64,000 nt of DNA from Gracilaria gracilis (GCA_030374805.1 JARGSG010000025.1:682001-746000), one strand, 5' to 3'. Shown: positions 1 through 10,224, numbered from the stretch's first letter. Notes: a model not told the origin generated them from the letters alone. Translations and numbers: made by a program.

Positions 1-1
1 G

Positions 2-1090
2 TCACATATGCAGCTTTCACAGCACATGCCTCCACCACATATGGGCCATCCGCAAATGATGAACGCTATGCAGCGTATACGGCCGCAACAAATGCCCAAT
101 CCACAGCACATGCCCCCCATGCCAATGATGCCTCCTCCGCAACACATGGGTGTGCCGCAGCATATGGGAGTTCCTCGGAGAATGCCCCCACCTCCGCGCC
201 ACATGGGCGCACCCCCTCTAATGGGCGCTCCCCCTCTCATGGGCGCTCCCCCTCTCATGGGCGCCCCGCCGAACATGGGTCCACAGAATATGCCACATTC
301 CCAGGCTTTCATGCCTTCGAACCACATGGGACATATGCTTCCCCATCGCGGTGGTCCGCACGCAATGCCGCCACCGCCACCGCCACCTCCACCTCCACCT
401 CCACCACCACCGCCACCCGGAATCCCCGGTCAAGGCCATCATATTAGATCAGGTGGTGGGCCACGAGGGCAAGCATTCGGTCGACAAGGAAGCCACCCCC
501 CTCGTCATCATGCAGGTGAGCTGAATAAGAACGCTCCTGCTGGGAACGTCAACGGAGGTGGCGAGAGGGACTTGAGAGAAGAAGACAACAGTGGTCTACC
601 TCGTATGGGTTATCCTCCCTTCCCTCCTGGATTCCCTAACGGACAAGGTGGTATGAAAGGTCCTCCACCTATTCACCGCCCTTCTATTGGACATTTTCCT
701 AATCAAGATGGTGGACCGATGCCTATGTCACGGCCAAGACTTGAAGCATCAAGGTCTGGTCCATCAAGATCCGGGCCTGCGCAAGGCCCTCAACGAAACC
801 AGAATGCGAACAAGCATGGGAACTCTAGGTATACAAGAGGTTTCGGGAATTGGTCAGATGGTGTTGGTATGCGTTATGATTCAATCGCAAGCAAGCCACG
901 CCCAAGTGCGATGTCTGGTAACCCGAATGACTCAAACCCAGAGAAGATCGAAGGGAGGGCAGATGGCAAAGAGGTAAGTGCAGGTGCTTCCACAAAAGAC
1001 GGAGAGCGCGGGCAGACAGGACACCCGAATGAAGGGAGCAAAGAAGGGAACAAAGAAGGTAAGGAGGATGGAAATAAAGTGGAAAGTTGA
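2..1090 (+). CDS. Met/Pro/His/Gly-rich low-complexity protein, 5' end outside window
   Basis: The frame is open to the left edge (Ser-His before the first visible ATG at 8), so this is probably the C-terminal part of a longer protein. The first ~140 residues are built from short HMG, PQHM and MGAPPL motifs. Four 18-bp MGAPPL/MGAPPN units lie at 203-274, followed by an uninterrupted run of about 17 prolines encoded near 369-417. The C-terminal third is hydrophilic and rich in Gly, Lys, Glu and Asn, ending in a KEG/KEDG-type tail. No enzymatic domain is visible. Such composition is common in RNA-binding or condensate-forming proteins, but that is inference only. It converges with the SDR gene downstream (159 bases between the stops). 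I do not recognise the family. Confidence 0.6.
   Translation, partial: SHMQLSQHMPPPHMGHPQMMNAMQRIRPQQMPNPQHMPPMPMMPPPQHMGVPQHMGVPRRMPPPPRHMGAPPLMGAPPLMGAPPLMGAPPNMGPQNMPHSQAFMPSNHMGHMLPHRGGPHAMPPPPPPPPPPPPPPPPPGIPGQGHHIRSGGGPRGQAFGRQGSHPPRHHAGELNKNAPAGNVNGGGERDLREEDNSGLPRMGYPPFPPGFPNGQGGMKGPPPIHRPSIGHFPNQDGGPMPMSRPRLEASRSGPSRSGPAQGPQRNQNANKHGNSRYTRGFGNWSDGVGMRYDSIASKPRPSAMSGNPNDSNPEKIEGRADGKEVSAGASTKDGERGQTGHPNEGSKEGNKEGKEDGNKVES
203..274 (+). repeat. 18-bp in-frame tandem repeat (MGAPPL units)
   Basis: Four consecutive 18-bp units, each starting ATGGGCGC; units 2 and 3 are identical, while 1 and 4 differ by substitutions. They keep the reading frame of the host gene. Confidence 0.85.
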
Positions 1091-1248
1091 GGAAGGGGAA
1101 GAGGACGCATTGATTTTGTATGACATAGCTTAACACGCCTAATTTTGTTTATATGTACGGGTCAGGGCTTTTTGAAGGGATAAAGCTTGTGACGAGTACT
1201 AAGGGTAGGGCACAAGGTTTGACGTCTCTAGCTACTAGGTATGCAATG

Positions 1249-2106
1249 TTAGATCTGTGAGCCGACCAAGTCGAATAGAGGGACTGGGCTTTCGGTTATG
1301 GAACCATCACCTTTTGGTCTTGCTGCTACGTCCATGGCCTTCTTCTTTGAATTGGGAGCAAGGAGAGCCGAGACTACGACTCGTGCAACATCTGCTCGCG
1401 GAATTGAACATTGGCCTTTTTCGAAGACAGTGAACAAGTCATCATTTCTACCGACAACAAGTTCTCGCTCTTGCTCAGGTTCGTTTGACAATCCCGCCGG
1501 ATTAATTATTGTGTAGGGAATACCAGATTCGATAAGATAGAGCTCTGCTTTTCTCTTAAACCTTAGAATATTTCCGTTTCCAAGGCGATTGAGAGGGTTG
1601 TTGTCATCAGTGCTGCCCATTGATCCGACCAGTATGATGTGTTTCAAGCCCAAACGCATGGCAGTGTCTATCTGATTCTTCGAGCCTAGCCAGTCGATAA
1701 ACTCTGGCATACCATTCTCATCGTATTTGAACTGAGGGGGGCTTCCCTCTGGAGCGGGAATGAGCCTTGGTACAGCACTTGTAAGGATTATGAGAGCTTC
1801 CTTTCCAGTGAAAGGCTTCTCTAATGTTTCGGGCTTGGTTATGTCTCCTTGGACCAAGTTGTCAGTGGAGCCGAATATCTCACTGGCTGCTTCAAGGTTT
1901 CGTACTAATCCTGTGACGGAAAAGCTAGATGGATCGGATCGCAATTTCTCGAAAACAATACGACCGGTGCGACCAGCCGCACCTGTGAGAATAACATCGA
2001 GGGTCATTGTGGCGGAATGAGGGCGACCAAAACTGCGACAGCGGTTTGAGTTGGAAGTTGAGTTTGATGGCGCGCCAATAAGAGGTGTGGAGGTGATGAA
2101 TGCCAT
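1249..2106 (-). CDS. Atypical SDR / NAD(P)-binding protein, probably plastid-targeted
   Basis: A 285-residue protein with a Rossmann nucleotide-binding motif at about residues 39-47 (GAAGRTGRIV, GxxGxxG type), preceded by beta-strand DVILT. The later LKHIILVGSMGS and IPYTIINPAGL segments are typical of the NAD(P)H-binding atypical SDR group (NmrA-like; plants have chloroplast members). The first ~35 residues are rich in Ser, Thr, Asn and Arg, start MAFITST and look like a transit peptide. The ATG at 2106 gives this extension and is well placed. The substrate cannot be read from sequence; family members act on quinones, flavonoids or unknown substrates or serve as redox sensors. The gene is divergent from the metacaspase. 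Family assignment is firm, plastid targeting is inferred. Confidence 0.85.
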   Translation of the reverse strand: MAFITSTPLIGAPSNSTSNSNRCRSFGRPHSATMTLDVILTGAAGRTGRIVFEKLRSDPSSFSVTGLVRNLEAASEIFGSTDNLVQGDITKPETLEKPFTGKEALIILTSAVPRLIPAPEGSPPQFKYDENGMPEFIDWLGSKNQIDTAMRLGLKHIILVGSMGSTDDNNPLNRLGNGNILRFKRKAELYLIESGIPYTIINPAGLSNEPEQERELVVGRNDDLFTVFEKGQCSIPRADVARVVVSALLAPNSKKKAMDVAARPKGDGSITESPVPLFDLVGSQI

Positions 2107-3056
2107 TTTCAGCTAACGCGGAGGACGATGGCGCTGAGTGATATGATGAACAATGGTGACGCGATGGGATGGAGTGATCGTCAGATTGTGTATGTTGGAT
2201 CTAGCAGGAAGGATGAGGGTGAAGGGATGTAGAATGATCATCCGTGACTTGCTCTTTCCGAAACGTGTATGATTGATTCGATCTCGAACACGCAGCCACA
2301 ACCCTGAGGGTTGTAGCGGTGGGAACACGCACGTGCGGGTGGAAGAAGATGGAAGAAGATGTGCTCAAGATTCTGAGCTTACAGCTATGCATCTGGATTG
2401 GAGCAAACGGTTGTTGCACCGGTGGTACTGCGGCACTTGTGTGCGTGCAGCGGTGCATGAGCGCGATGCGGAACAAGCGCATCACGCCAGCAACGCATTC
2501 GCGTGAAGCGAGTGTGCCACGCCACGCGCCACGATTAGCATTTCATTCCTAACTTATTCGGCTTGGTCGCTCCCGGCCTTGCTCAACAAGTTGAGCGTCG
2601 GGCGCTCCGCCCGAATTCAACAGACGTGTTGGCCGGAAAACGAGAACGGATTGAAAGACACGTCCGTATCTGAACCAAAAAGGCATCTCAACGCGCGTCA
2701 TGCTTCGTCAGGCAGCGAATCGCGATTCTTGGGCCACGGCCTGTAATCGATCAACACGTTGCACGGCGCGTTTGGCGCGAGAACGCTGCCTCCGGAACGG
2801 CGCGACTTGCAGCCTCCAACTGAAACGACATGCTTCGACGCGCGTTCGTTGGGCCTTTGCGCCGCTTTGCGCCCGCCGCTGATCCGCCGTAGATATCTGC
2901 TGCAAAACACCCCTGCTATCTATCGCTTTGTCCACACGCTCTGTTCCACGCTCGCTGAGAGTTCGAGCGCCTTCTTCGTCGTTTGGTTGGTAGTTTTGTA
3001 TTGCCTTTGTGCGCCCATTCGCCTCTTTGCTTGAGCTCAACTGTAGCCGATCGGCC
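2107..3056. other. Divergent promoter region, SDR / metacaspase
   Basis: The 950 bases between two divergent starts contain only short overlapping frames without coding character. The 3' part is GC-rich and full of cgcg/gcgc words, as at several other gene starts here. I see no convincing RNA gene. Confidence 0.5.
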
Positions 3057-4473
3057 ATGGGAAAGTACGCTGTTATTATCGGCATCAATTATGTCAACAA
3101 CCCGGAGGCAGCTCGTAAGTAATCATCGTCTCCCCTCGTTCAACGCACGATGCAATGCTCGCATCGCCAACTAACTCAACTAACTGTATCGCTTGTCCAC
3201 GCCAGTTAAGGGCTGTTGCAATGACGCTCGTATTATGTACGAGCTCGTAAGAGGCAAGGGCTTTGAGGAGGAAAATATCAAAATGCTTGTCGATGATGAT
3301 GACGACTACGACGTGCCCAATCACAAGAACGTCAAGAGAGCCTTGGATTGGCTCTGTTCTGATCGTGAGGAGGGAGATGTTATCTTTATGCATTTCAGTG
3401 GACATGGTACGCAGATACCTGCTGATGACGATGATGTCGAAGTCGATAACCTCGATGAAGCTATCGTGTTGGATGAACTTTTCTTGATGGCTGATGACGA
3501 CCTCAAGCAGTTCTTCTCCATGCTTCCGCCAGGAGTCAATGCAACCGTTGTCACTGACTGCTGCCATTCTGGATCTATGCTTGATGGAACCGAGGTTGCT
3601 ATTGAAGGTGCCAAAGATGATGATAGTGCAGAGCCTCAACAAGAGAGTTCTTCCCTCCTCAGTATTCTTGGTGGAAGCAGGGGGTATGAAGTAGAGCAAA
3701 GCGCACGCTCGCTCCCGATATCAACTATTTGTCAGGTCATGTCTCAGAAGCTTGGAAAGCCTGTCGAGCCTACCGGTTCAGGAGTTAATGGCGCTATGGC
3801 ACAGATTTTCGGAGGCACAGCTGGTAAGCTCATGATGAAGTTTGCATTGCAACAGCTTAAGAAGCAGGACGGCCAGTCTAATAACCCCATTTTCGGAATG
3901 CTTGGTTCCGTTCTGTCTAGCAAGATATCCGGTTCGGGAGGTAACTCCTCGTACTCTGGTGGTGGCAGCGGCGGCGGTGGGAATCCACTCTCCTCTCTCT
4001 TGGGTGGATCGGGTGGTGGTTTGGTCGGTTCTCTTTTGGGTGGTGGCGGTGGTAATCCTCTGTCTTCGTTTCTTGGTGGTGGTGGTGGTGGTGGGGCCAC
4101 GCAACATTCCTCCTCTCAGTCAGACGACCCCGTTAGTGCTCTTGCGGGATTTATGGGCGATCTTGGCCTTGAAGCACAGACTGATCCCGACGCGCCGCAA
4201 TATAATCCCTCTCACCAGGCGATGACACCGGATGTGTGCACTCTTATCACAGGTTGTCAATCGGATGAGACTAGCGCTGATGTGCGTCCTCGTGGTGGAG
4301 ATGCTTTCGGGGCATTGACTAAAACGCTTACATCAGTCCACGAGAAGAACCCAGAAATGTCATACTACGATCTTGTATCGCAAGTACGCAGGGAGTTATC
4401 CAAAGGAGGGTTTTCGCAGAATCCATGCTTGGAGTGTTCGGACTCTAGAGCTAGGGATGTGTTCATTTGCTAG
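3057..4473 (+). CDS. Type II metacaspase with glycine-rich linker (two exons)
   Basis: Exon 1 is 3057-3114 and exon 2 is 3206-4473, separated by a 91-nt GTAAGT...CAG intron with CTAAC at 3171-3175 and 3180-3184. The joined protein has 441 residues and starts MGKYAVIIGINY with no prodomain, as in type II metacaspases. The catalytic dyad is intact: His86 in SGHGT and Cys139 in DCCHSG, the same numbers as in Arabidopsis MC4. The p10 part carries the conserved TGCQSDETSAD segment. The linker between p20 and p10 is unusual: about 75 residues of Gly/Ser-rich repeat (GGSGGG, NPLSSLLGG units). Metacaspases are Ca2+-dependent Arg/Lys-specific cysteine proteases of stress and cell-death responses. Without splicing, the downstream frame would lack the first beta-strand, so the start at 3057 is preferred. 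Confidence 0.92.
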
Positions 4474-5302
4474 GAAGAGGGCAATATCTCGCTCGTGTGC
4501 ATCTCTAGTGAGACTTGATAATGATGAAGGAGAGCTGGGAAGAGCATCTTTATATCCATTGTATGAGTCTAGTGACATAAACCAGTGGTGTTGAGAGACA
4601 CCATACCAACTACAGGGCTTTCGTAAACTCCAAACCTATCTACCGAATTTGTCAGTGTTGTTCTGAGGTTTGACCGCTGCTTTTTACATGAAGTTTGGTT
4701 CCTTCCTTCTGTATTGCAAGAACTCTGCACCACGTAGACTGCTTTGCTACTCCAGTAACACATGGTGCATGCACTCAAAATCCATCATCAGTTCCATGAC
4801 ACTGATTTTGAAGGTCAAGCGCTTTTTGTTGATGGAAGCCGTGGCACAGCCGATTCAGTACAAAAGAAGGCTGATGTGAAGCACGTGCATTTTATTTCGC
4901 AATCAAGCGAGGTTTCGTAGAAGGGCAGGACACGTCTGACGTGTATCCTTTCAAAGTGCTCTTTGGTCAAAACTCTGGACGGGAGGAAGGCATCGGTTCA
5001 CCGCTGGTGAAGTGTATTCCACCGCAGACTCAAGAGCAAGTGGAAGGCTAAGAGGGCTAACCCGACTTCAAACTGCAATAAAGTTTTACACTCTGCCCGC
5101 TCTAGTAGTGCGTATGGAATATGTGCGCTCTGTCACTGAAACCATAGGGCCTTTGTTGGCTTCCTATACACGTCTGTGACGTCCGAGCCATTGGGAATAG
5201 AGTAGACCATGCTGAAAGGGTGAAGTTTGGTACAGCACCCCCACTGCGAAGGACGGTTCATGCCAAGAGCACCAGGTGCCATTTGGAAAAAACGTATAGT
5301 CA
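4474..5302. other. Intergenic, nothing recognised
   Basis: 829 bases between two co-directional genes. Only short overlapping frames without coding character; it should contain the metacaspase 3' UTR and the promoter of the next gene. Confidence 0.5.
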
Positions 5303-6724
5303 ATGAAAACACAACAACGCCCAACCTTTTGCAAGGTCGTCATAAGCAGCATTTTAATTGTGGCTGCGGTGAGAAGTGTGCAATCTCAGAATTCCGAAGC
5401 GCCGCCTCCCGAAGCGCCTCCAGAACTTGAAGATGGTCACACAATCTTTGCTTTATCGATGAGTTTCACGTCTGTGAAGCTCGGGTTTTCCATCGACGTC
5501 ATAAACGCGGCCAAGTTTCTTCTTTCGGAGAATGTTGATATACCACTGAAAAACTGGGTGTATACGCAGGGCTTGGTTATTGATAGTTCAAAGTCTTTGT
5601 TCTTTATCAAGTTGGACGTCGTTGTACCCACCGAGGGAGCTGCAGAAAAGGAAGCTTCAGCCACAGATTTCATCACAAGCGGCAAACTGGATGCAGAATT
5701 TGCCAAACTGGGGTTGGCGGACATGTCGTTCGCAATAACGAATGAAGAAGCGGCTGATAGCGACGTCAGTCTTTCGCAAGCGCCACCGTCCGATCTTAAG
5801 CAACTTGTAGACGCGTGGCCCAGCCTCGGGGAAGGCGAAGAATTCTCGCATCTGCTTGATCTGTACGTACAATCTCCAACCATCTTCTTCCCGCCAGTGC
5901 TCAAGGAAGCTATTGTGTGGTTTGTCGGGAATGAGACAGACACTTTGACTGAGCCGCCAAGCTGGTACATGCCCGAGCTGGCGGTGCTCAACTCGACACA
6001 TGGGGATTACATTGCCACTGTGGTGCATACTGGAGCCGAGAACAAAACTGACGCGGTGGTGAAACAGGGCGCGGAGTATGTTGCAAGCGGCGGACTGTCC
6101 CAAGCGCTACTCGACAATGGCGCGCGCGATGTGAATATCAGCTTGCTTCCAAAAGTGACTCTGGTGAAGGCCGAAAGCGAGCGGCGCAAAGCGCGAGACG
6201 AGGTGGCGGTTGTGTTGCTGTTTCGCATGTCCGCACCGATTAGCGGGATCACAAAGGAGGTGGTGGCGGTCATAAAGGCATCATGTGCCTCTGCGACAAA
6301 CACGCGCGAGAGTGGGTGGTGGGTGCGACAAGTGGCTCCAGAGATGGAAGAAAACGAGAACGGGCCGTTCAAAGTGGACATGGGAGCGGTGGTAGCCAAG
6401 ACGCAACGAATGGAGACGGTTCGACTTGTAGCGGGTCTGGTTCGGTCAAGAAAGCTGGATCACGACTTGTGGGCGTCTGGACGACACGATATTCTGGTGC
6501 GACTGCGACCGAGAATGACGAAGTTCAAGTCGAACGGGAGTGGAGGCAATGCGATTCGGTCGACGGCGGCGACAGTGGCGGCTAGTATTGGTGGGATGTT
6601 GCTGATCGTTGTGATCAGTGGGGTGATTCTTTGTTTACTGCCGAGGGAAGGCAACTTTGGGCCCGTGCGTAGCTTTCTCGGACAGGCTGAGAAAAGTGGC
6701 AAACTGTGGCCATTCGGAAGATGA
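5303..6724 (+). CDS. Orphan type I single-pass membrane protein
   Basis: 473 residues. An N-terminal signal peptide (hydrophobic VVISSILIVAAV, residues ~13-24, likely cleaved after SVQSQ) is followed by a ~400-residue ectodomain with several N-glycosylation sequons (NET, NST, NKT, NIS, NGS). One transmembrane segment follows near residues 425-448 (ASIGGMLLIVVISGVILCLL) and then a short basic tail. A Pro/Glu-rich stretch follows the signal peptide. I recognise no family; the architecture suggests a cell-surface or endomembrane receptor-like protein. Its stop lies 57 bases from the convergent TMEM53-like gene. The protein at 46893-47807 has the same overall plan, but I see no clear sequence similarity. 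Confidence 0.75.
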   Translation: MKTQQRPTFCKVVISSILIVAAVRSVQSQNSEAPPPEAPPELEDGHTIFALSMSFTSVKLGFSIDVINAAKFLLSENVDIPLKNWVYTQGLVIDSSKSLFFIKLDVVVPTEGAAEKEASATDFITSGKLDAEFAKLGLADMSFAITNEEAADSDVSLSQAPPSDLKQLVDAWPSLGEGEEFSHLLDLYVQSPTIFFPPVLKEAIVWFVGNETDTLTEPPSWYMPELAVLNSTHGDYIATVVHTGAENKTDAVVKQGAEYVASGGLSQALLDNGARDVNISLLPKVTLVKAESERRKARDEVAVVLLFRMSAPISGITKEVVAVIKASCASATNTRESGWWVRQVAPEMEENENGPFKVDMGAVVAKTQRMETVRLVAGLVRSRKLDHDLWASGRHDILVRLRPRMTKFKSNGSGGNAIRSTAATVAASIGGMLLIVVISGVILCLLPREGNFGPVRSFLGQAEKSGKLWPFGR

Positions 6725-6781
6725 GCGAGCTGTGGATACCCGGCTCGGTACAAGGAGAAGTAATTAGTGTGGTAGAGCGCA

Positions 6782-6819
6782 TCAAAGCTTTGGCAAAGCA
6801 GACGTTTTAGAAGAGTTGG

Positions 6820-6877
<58 letters not shown>

Positions 6878-7807
6878 TTGTTGTTGCTGTTGTGGTTGTT
6901 GTGGTTGAGGTTGTTGTGGCTGCAGTGGCAACAGCCAAGGCTCGGCGTTGTTTTGCTTGCGCCACGCATTGACGCCCCACTCGTTGAGGGCGCGAATAAG
7001 CTCGACGTACTTGTGCGGGTGCTTTCTAAGGATGAGCACGTGGCCGGCGTCATGCACTCGGAACACGCGCACGTTCATGCCGTCGCTGGTTCTCCGTTGT
7101 ATGAGTGCGTCCAGCGCAGGGGCGTCCAGCAGCGGGTCGGCCGACGAGTAGATGTACAGCTCCGGGCACAGATACCTGGCATGCGTGACGCCGCGCCAGA
7201 AGACGACGGGCACATCGACGATGAAAAGGCGCTGCAGCCACGCGACGAAGGCGTACAGGGTGACGATGAGGTTGGCCACAACGCCCGGCGACAGGCGCAG
7301 CGCCTGCGTGAGGGCGACGGCGGCGGCATTTACATGCATGTAGCACGGGGCGGAGTCGAACACAACGGCGGCGATGGCGTTCTTGCACTTGTTGACGACG
7401 ATCTGGTCGTCGGGGCGCACGACGTGCGAGCAGTTGGTGGCGGCGAAAAAGTGGGACAGGTGCGGCGACACAGTGGCGCCGGCGTTGGAGAACTTGTGCA
7501 GCACGAGGCCGCCGTCGGTGAGGCGCGCGTCGGCGGCGAGGATGCGCAGCACGGAGAGCAGAAACTTGGCGCTGGCGACGGGACGCATGGCGAAGATGAC
7601 GGAGGGCGGGGTGACGAGCTGCACGCTGTTGTAGCGCATGGCCTCGTACAGCTGGGCGTACTTTGCGAGGTGCGGCATGGACGCGCCGGCCCAGCCGAAG
7701 AGCACGACGGTGGGCGGCGGCGCGGCGCTCGGGCGGGGGGTGAGGATGCGCACCAGCACGGCGTGGCCGGTGTTGGTCTTCTTGGTGTACTGCTCGACGG
7801 CGGGCAT
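6782..7807 (-). CDS. TMEM53/DUF829-family alpha/beta-hydrolase-like protein with polyQ tail
   Basis: 341 residues. The TVVLFGWAGA segment near residue 35, the nucleophile-elbow variant KFSNAGA near 105, the SADPLLD segment and the terminal HDAGHV...RKHPHKY are the family signature of TMEM53/DUF829 proteins (eukaryotic nuclear-envelope or membrane-associated proteins of unclear enzymatic activity). After the domain, the last ~60 residues are almost pure Gln with a few Pro and His, encoded by a (GTT)n-like tract on the plus strand. The start ATG at 7807 is followed directly by the conserved domain. The gene is divergent from the GC-rich ORF that begins near 8050. Confidence 0.85.
6820..6925. 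repeat. Trinucleotide repeat tract (TTG)n encoding polyQ on the minus strand
   Basis: About 105 bases of nearly pure TTG/CTG triplets on the plus strand, read as CAA/CAG glutamine codons in the TMEM53-like gene. Mixed CAA and CAG codons would stabilise the tract. Confidence 0.9.
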
Positions 7808-8049
7808 TGCGGGAAGCTAGCAGCCGGGCGACGGCGACTGCGGCGGCGGTGGCGGCGAGAATGGTGGTGGCAGCGGCGCGGACGGTGGCGACGGGTTGCG
7901 ATAGGAATATCACATTATCACACGACGTACAACGGTACACGCGTGCGTTGTACCTTTGTACCTGTAGATATATGTACCGTCAAAAGCGCAGGCAGGCGAG
8001 CGGGGCGGCAGCAGCGCGATCGGGCGCATCGCGGGCTGCAGCAGCATCA
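7808..8049. promoter_or_regulatory. Short bidirectional promoter
   Basis: About 240 bases between the TMEM53-like start and the likely start of the GC-rich gene. It holds a TATA-like run (TAGATATATG near 7966-7975), repeated GTACC words and a TACAACGGTA element at 7928-7937. A plus-strand ATG at 7807 would make the two genes overlap, so it is not taken as a start. Confidence 0.45.
7928..7937 (+). promoter_or_regulatory. TACAACGGTA element (MYB-like core)
   Basis: Reverse complement of TACCGTTGTA, a sequence found repeatedly in the non-coding parts of this window; here in a divergent promoter. Confidence 0.35.
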
Positions 8050-10224
8050 ATGGCGGCGCAGTCGGAGCGGCGCGCCTCGCGGCTGTCGGCGTACTACACG
8101 CGCGCGTCGTCGGCGCCATCAACGGCGGTGGGGACGGCGGGGGCGGTGGGGACGGCGGGGGCGGTGGGGACGGCGGGGGCGGTGGGGACGGCGGGGGCGG
8201 TGGGGACGGAGGCGGGCGGCGAGCTGCACGGGCGGCAAGCGGCGCTGCAGCACGCGGCGACGCTGTCGCGCACGCAGCCGCTAGACGCGCTGCTCTCGCA
8301 CGCGTCGCGCGCGCGCAGCAGCTCCGACGCGCAGCAGCACAGCGCGCACGCGGCGACGCGCCGCCACTACGCGCAGCTGCGCGCGGCCATCGAGTGGTCG
8401 CGCGCGGCGCGCCAGCTGGCGGCGCACGCACTGCGCGAGCGCTCGCCTTCGCCTTCGCCTTCGCCTTCGCCTTCGCCACCACAGCCGGCGGCGGCGCTGC
8501 ACGCGCTGCGCGCCGGCGCGGCCGGCTGCGGCGCGGCGACGGAGCGTCTTCAGCCCGCGCGCGACTCGCTGCGCGAGCTGGACGGCGTGCGCGTGGTAGC
8601 GCTGCTGCGGTCGGCGGCGGAGCGACTGAGCACGCAGCTGCCGGCGCTGCTGGTGGAGCTGACGCTGTGCACGGATCCGACGCGCGCCGCCGCGCACATG
8701 CGCACGGCGGCGACGCGCTTCGACGCGGTACGGCCCGCGCTGGCGCACCTCGCGCAGCGCGACGCGTCGTTCCACGCGCCGCTGCGCCAGCTGTGCGACG
8801 CGGCGCGCCAAGTGCGAGACGCGCTGCGCGACGAGCCGGTGGACGCGCTCAGCGAGGTGCAGGCCGCGCGCGTACGACGGCTGCTGGGCGAGCCGGAGCA
8901 TCAGCTGCGCGAGCACTTTCTGGCCAACGCCGCCTCGCGCGCGTGCGCGCGCGCCGCCGTGAGCGACGGCGCGCTGCGCGACGGTGGCGGAGGCGCGTGC
9001 GCGCGCGCCGCGGCGTACGTGCAGCTGGCGGCGCGCGAGGTGGCGCCCGCGCTGGACGAGACGGCGCGCCGCTACGAGCAGCTGTTCGGCGACAGCAACG
9101 GCGACGGCGACGGCGACGGTGACGGCGGCGACGTGGACTGCGCGCCGCTGGTGGAGTGGGGCGCGCACGTGCTGCACGACGCGTTTGGCGCGGCGGTGCG
9201 ACGCGAGCTGCGCGCCGACGTGCTGCGCAGCGGCGACGAGGCGCGCTTGTTACGCGCCGCGCTGCAGCAGCTGGCGGAGGCGGGCGATCGCACACGCACG
9301 CCGCTCGGCGCGCTGCTGCGCGACGAAGCGGCCGCGCTGCAGGCGCAGCTGCGGCGTGCGGCGGAGACGCAGCGCGACGGCGCGCTGCACGCCGCCGCCG
9401 CACACGCCGCGCAGGCGGACGGCGCGCCCGCTGTGCGCGACGGCGCGCGCCACATGGCCGCGCTGTGTAGCCGGCTGCCCGAGCTGGGCAACTGCTTGGC
9501 GCTGCGCTGGCGCGCAGCGCCGCTGCTGCTGCGCGGCGCGCAGCTGTGCGTGCGAATGGGCGTGGCGCCAAGCGCCGACTGCGCCACGGTGGCGCGCGTC
9601 GCGCTGCTGTGCGACGCGCTGGCGGAGCACGACGCCGTCGCGCAGCCGCTGGCCGCTTCGCTGCGCCGCGCGCGCGACGCGCTGCGTGCGCGGCTGCTGC
9701 GCGCGCTTTGCGAACGCGCCGACGCGCTGCTTGCCGCGCGGCTCGCGCTGCTGCGCGGCGGCGGCGGCGGCGGCGGCGGCGAGGCGGAGCGCGACGACGA
9801 GCTGCGACGGAGGCGCGCGATGCGCGAGCTGCTGGCGCTGCTGCGCGACGCGCGCGACGTCGGGCGCGAGTACGACGTGCGCTGCGTGTGCGCGGACGAC
9901 GAAGACGACGACGACGGCGGCGGCGGCGAGGAGGAGCGACACTCGCTGCTGCTGCGCGACGAGCGGCGGCTGTCGGGCTGCGTGCGGCGGCTGTTTGTGC
10001 GGCGCGTGCGACACGGCGTGCTGGCGCGCGCGAAGGACGCGCCGCTGCTGATGGCGGACGCGTGGCGGGTGGCGCGGCTGCTTGCCGACGGCCGCTGCTT
10101 TGGCGACGTGCGCGCCGCGCTGGCGGAGCGATGCGCGCTGCCGCTTGAGCTGCCGCACGCCGAGCACGCCGCCGCGCTCGCGCGCCAGCTGCAACAGCAG
10201 CAGCAGCTGGAAGAGCGCCACTAG
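8050..10224 (+). CDS. Very GC-rich helical protein, possibly a vesicle-tethering subunit (VPS51/COG-like)
   Basis: 724 residues from the ATG at 8050. The frame is also open upstream to 7807, but that would overlap the divergent gene. Codons are almost all G/C-ending and Ala, Arg and Leu dominate, so composition hides homology. The N-terminal part (RLSAYYTR, then a ~120-residue helical block) and the long all-helical body with acidic Gly/Asp loops recall rod-like tethering-complex subunits such as VPS51 or COG proteins. This is a weak resemblance, not a family assignment. Two in-frame repeats are present: AVGTAG units (8125-8210) and Ser-Pro units (near 8440-8476). The C-terminus is a short poly-Gln. 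The conclusion that it is coding rests on a 2.2-kb open frame with regular third-position bias; antisense frames are also open because of GC content. Confidence 0.55.
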   Translation: MAAQSERRASRLSAYYTRASSAPSTAVGTAGAVGTAGAVGTAGAVGTAGAVGTEAGGELHGRQAALQHAATLSRTQPLDALLSHASRARSSSDAQQHSAHAATRRHYAQLRAAIEWSRAARQLAAHALRERSPSPSPSPSPSPPQPAAALHALRAGAAGCGAATERLQPARDSLRELDGVRVVALLRSAAERLSTQLPALLVELTLCTDPTRAAAHMRTAATRFDAVRPALAHLAQRDASFHAPLRQLCDAARQVRDALRDEPVDALSEVQAARVRRLLGEPEHQLREHFLANAASRACARAAVSDGALRDGGGGACARAAAYVQLAAREVAPALDETARRYEQLFGDSNGDGDGDGDGGDVDCAPLVEWGAHVLHDAFGAAVRRELRADVLRSGDEARLLRAALQQLAEAGDRTRTPLGALLRDEAAALQAQLRRAAETQRDGALHAAAAHAAQADGAPAVRDGARHMAALCSRLPELGNCLALRWRAAPLLLRGAQLCVRMGVAPSADCATVARVALLCDALAEHDAVAQPLAASLRRARDALRARLLRALCERADALLAARLALLRGGGGGGGGEAERDDELRRRRAMRELLALLRDARDVGREYDVRCVCADDEDDDDGGGGEEERHSLLLRDERRLSGCVRRLFVRRVRHGVLARAKDAPLLMADAWRVARLLADGRCFGDVRAALAERCALPLELPHAEHAAALARQLQQQQQLEERH
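8125..8210. repeat. 18-bp tandem repeat, about 4.7 copies
   Basis: Unit GCGGTGGGGACGGCGGGG, four exact copies then a partial one, encoding AVGTAG in the GC-rich gene. The G-rich strand could form quadruplex-like structures. Confidence 0.9.

Noticed and set aside
7807-8049. Upstream ATG (7807) for the GC-rich gene
   Set aside because: It would start exactly on the start codon of the divergent TMEM53-like gene and remove any promoter. The extension is low-complexity Ala/Arg.
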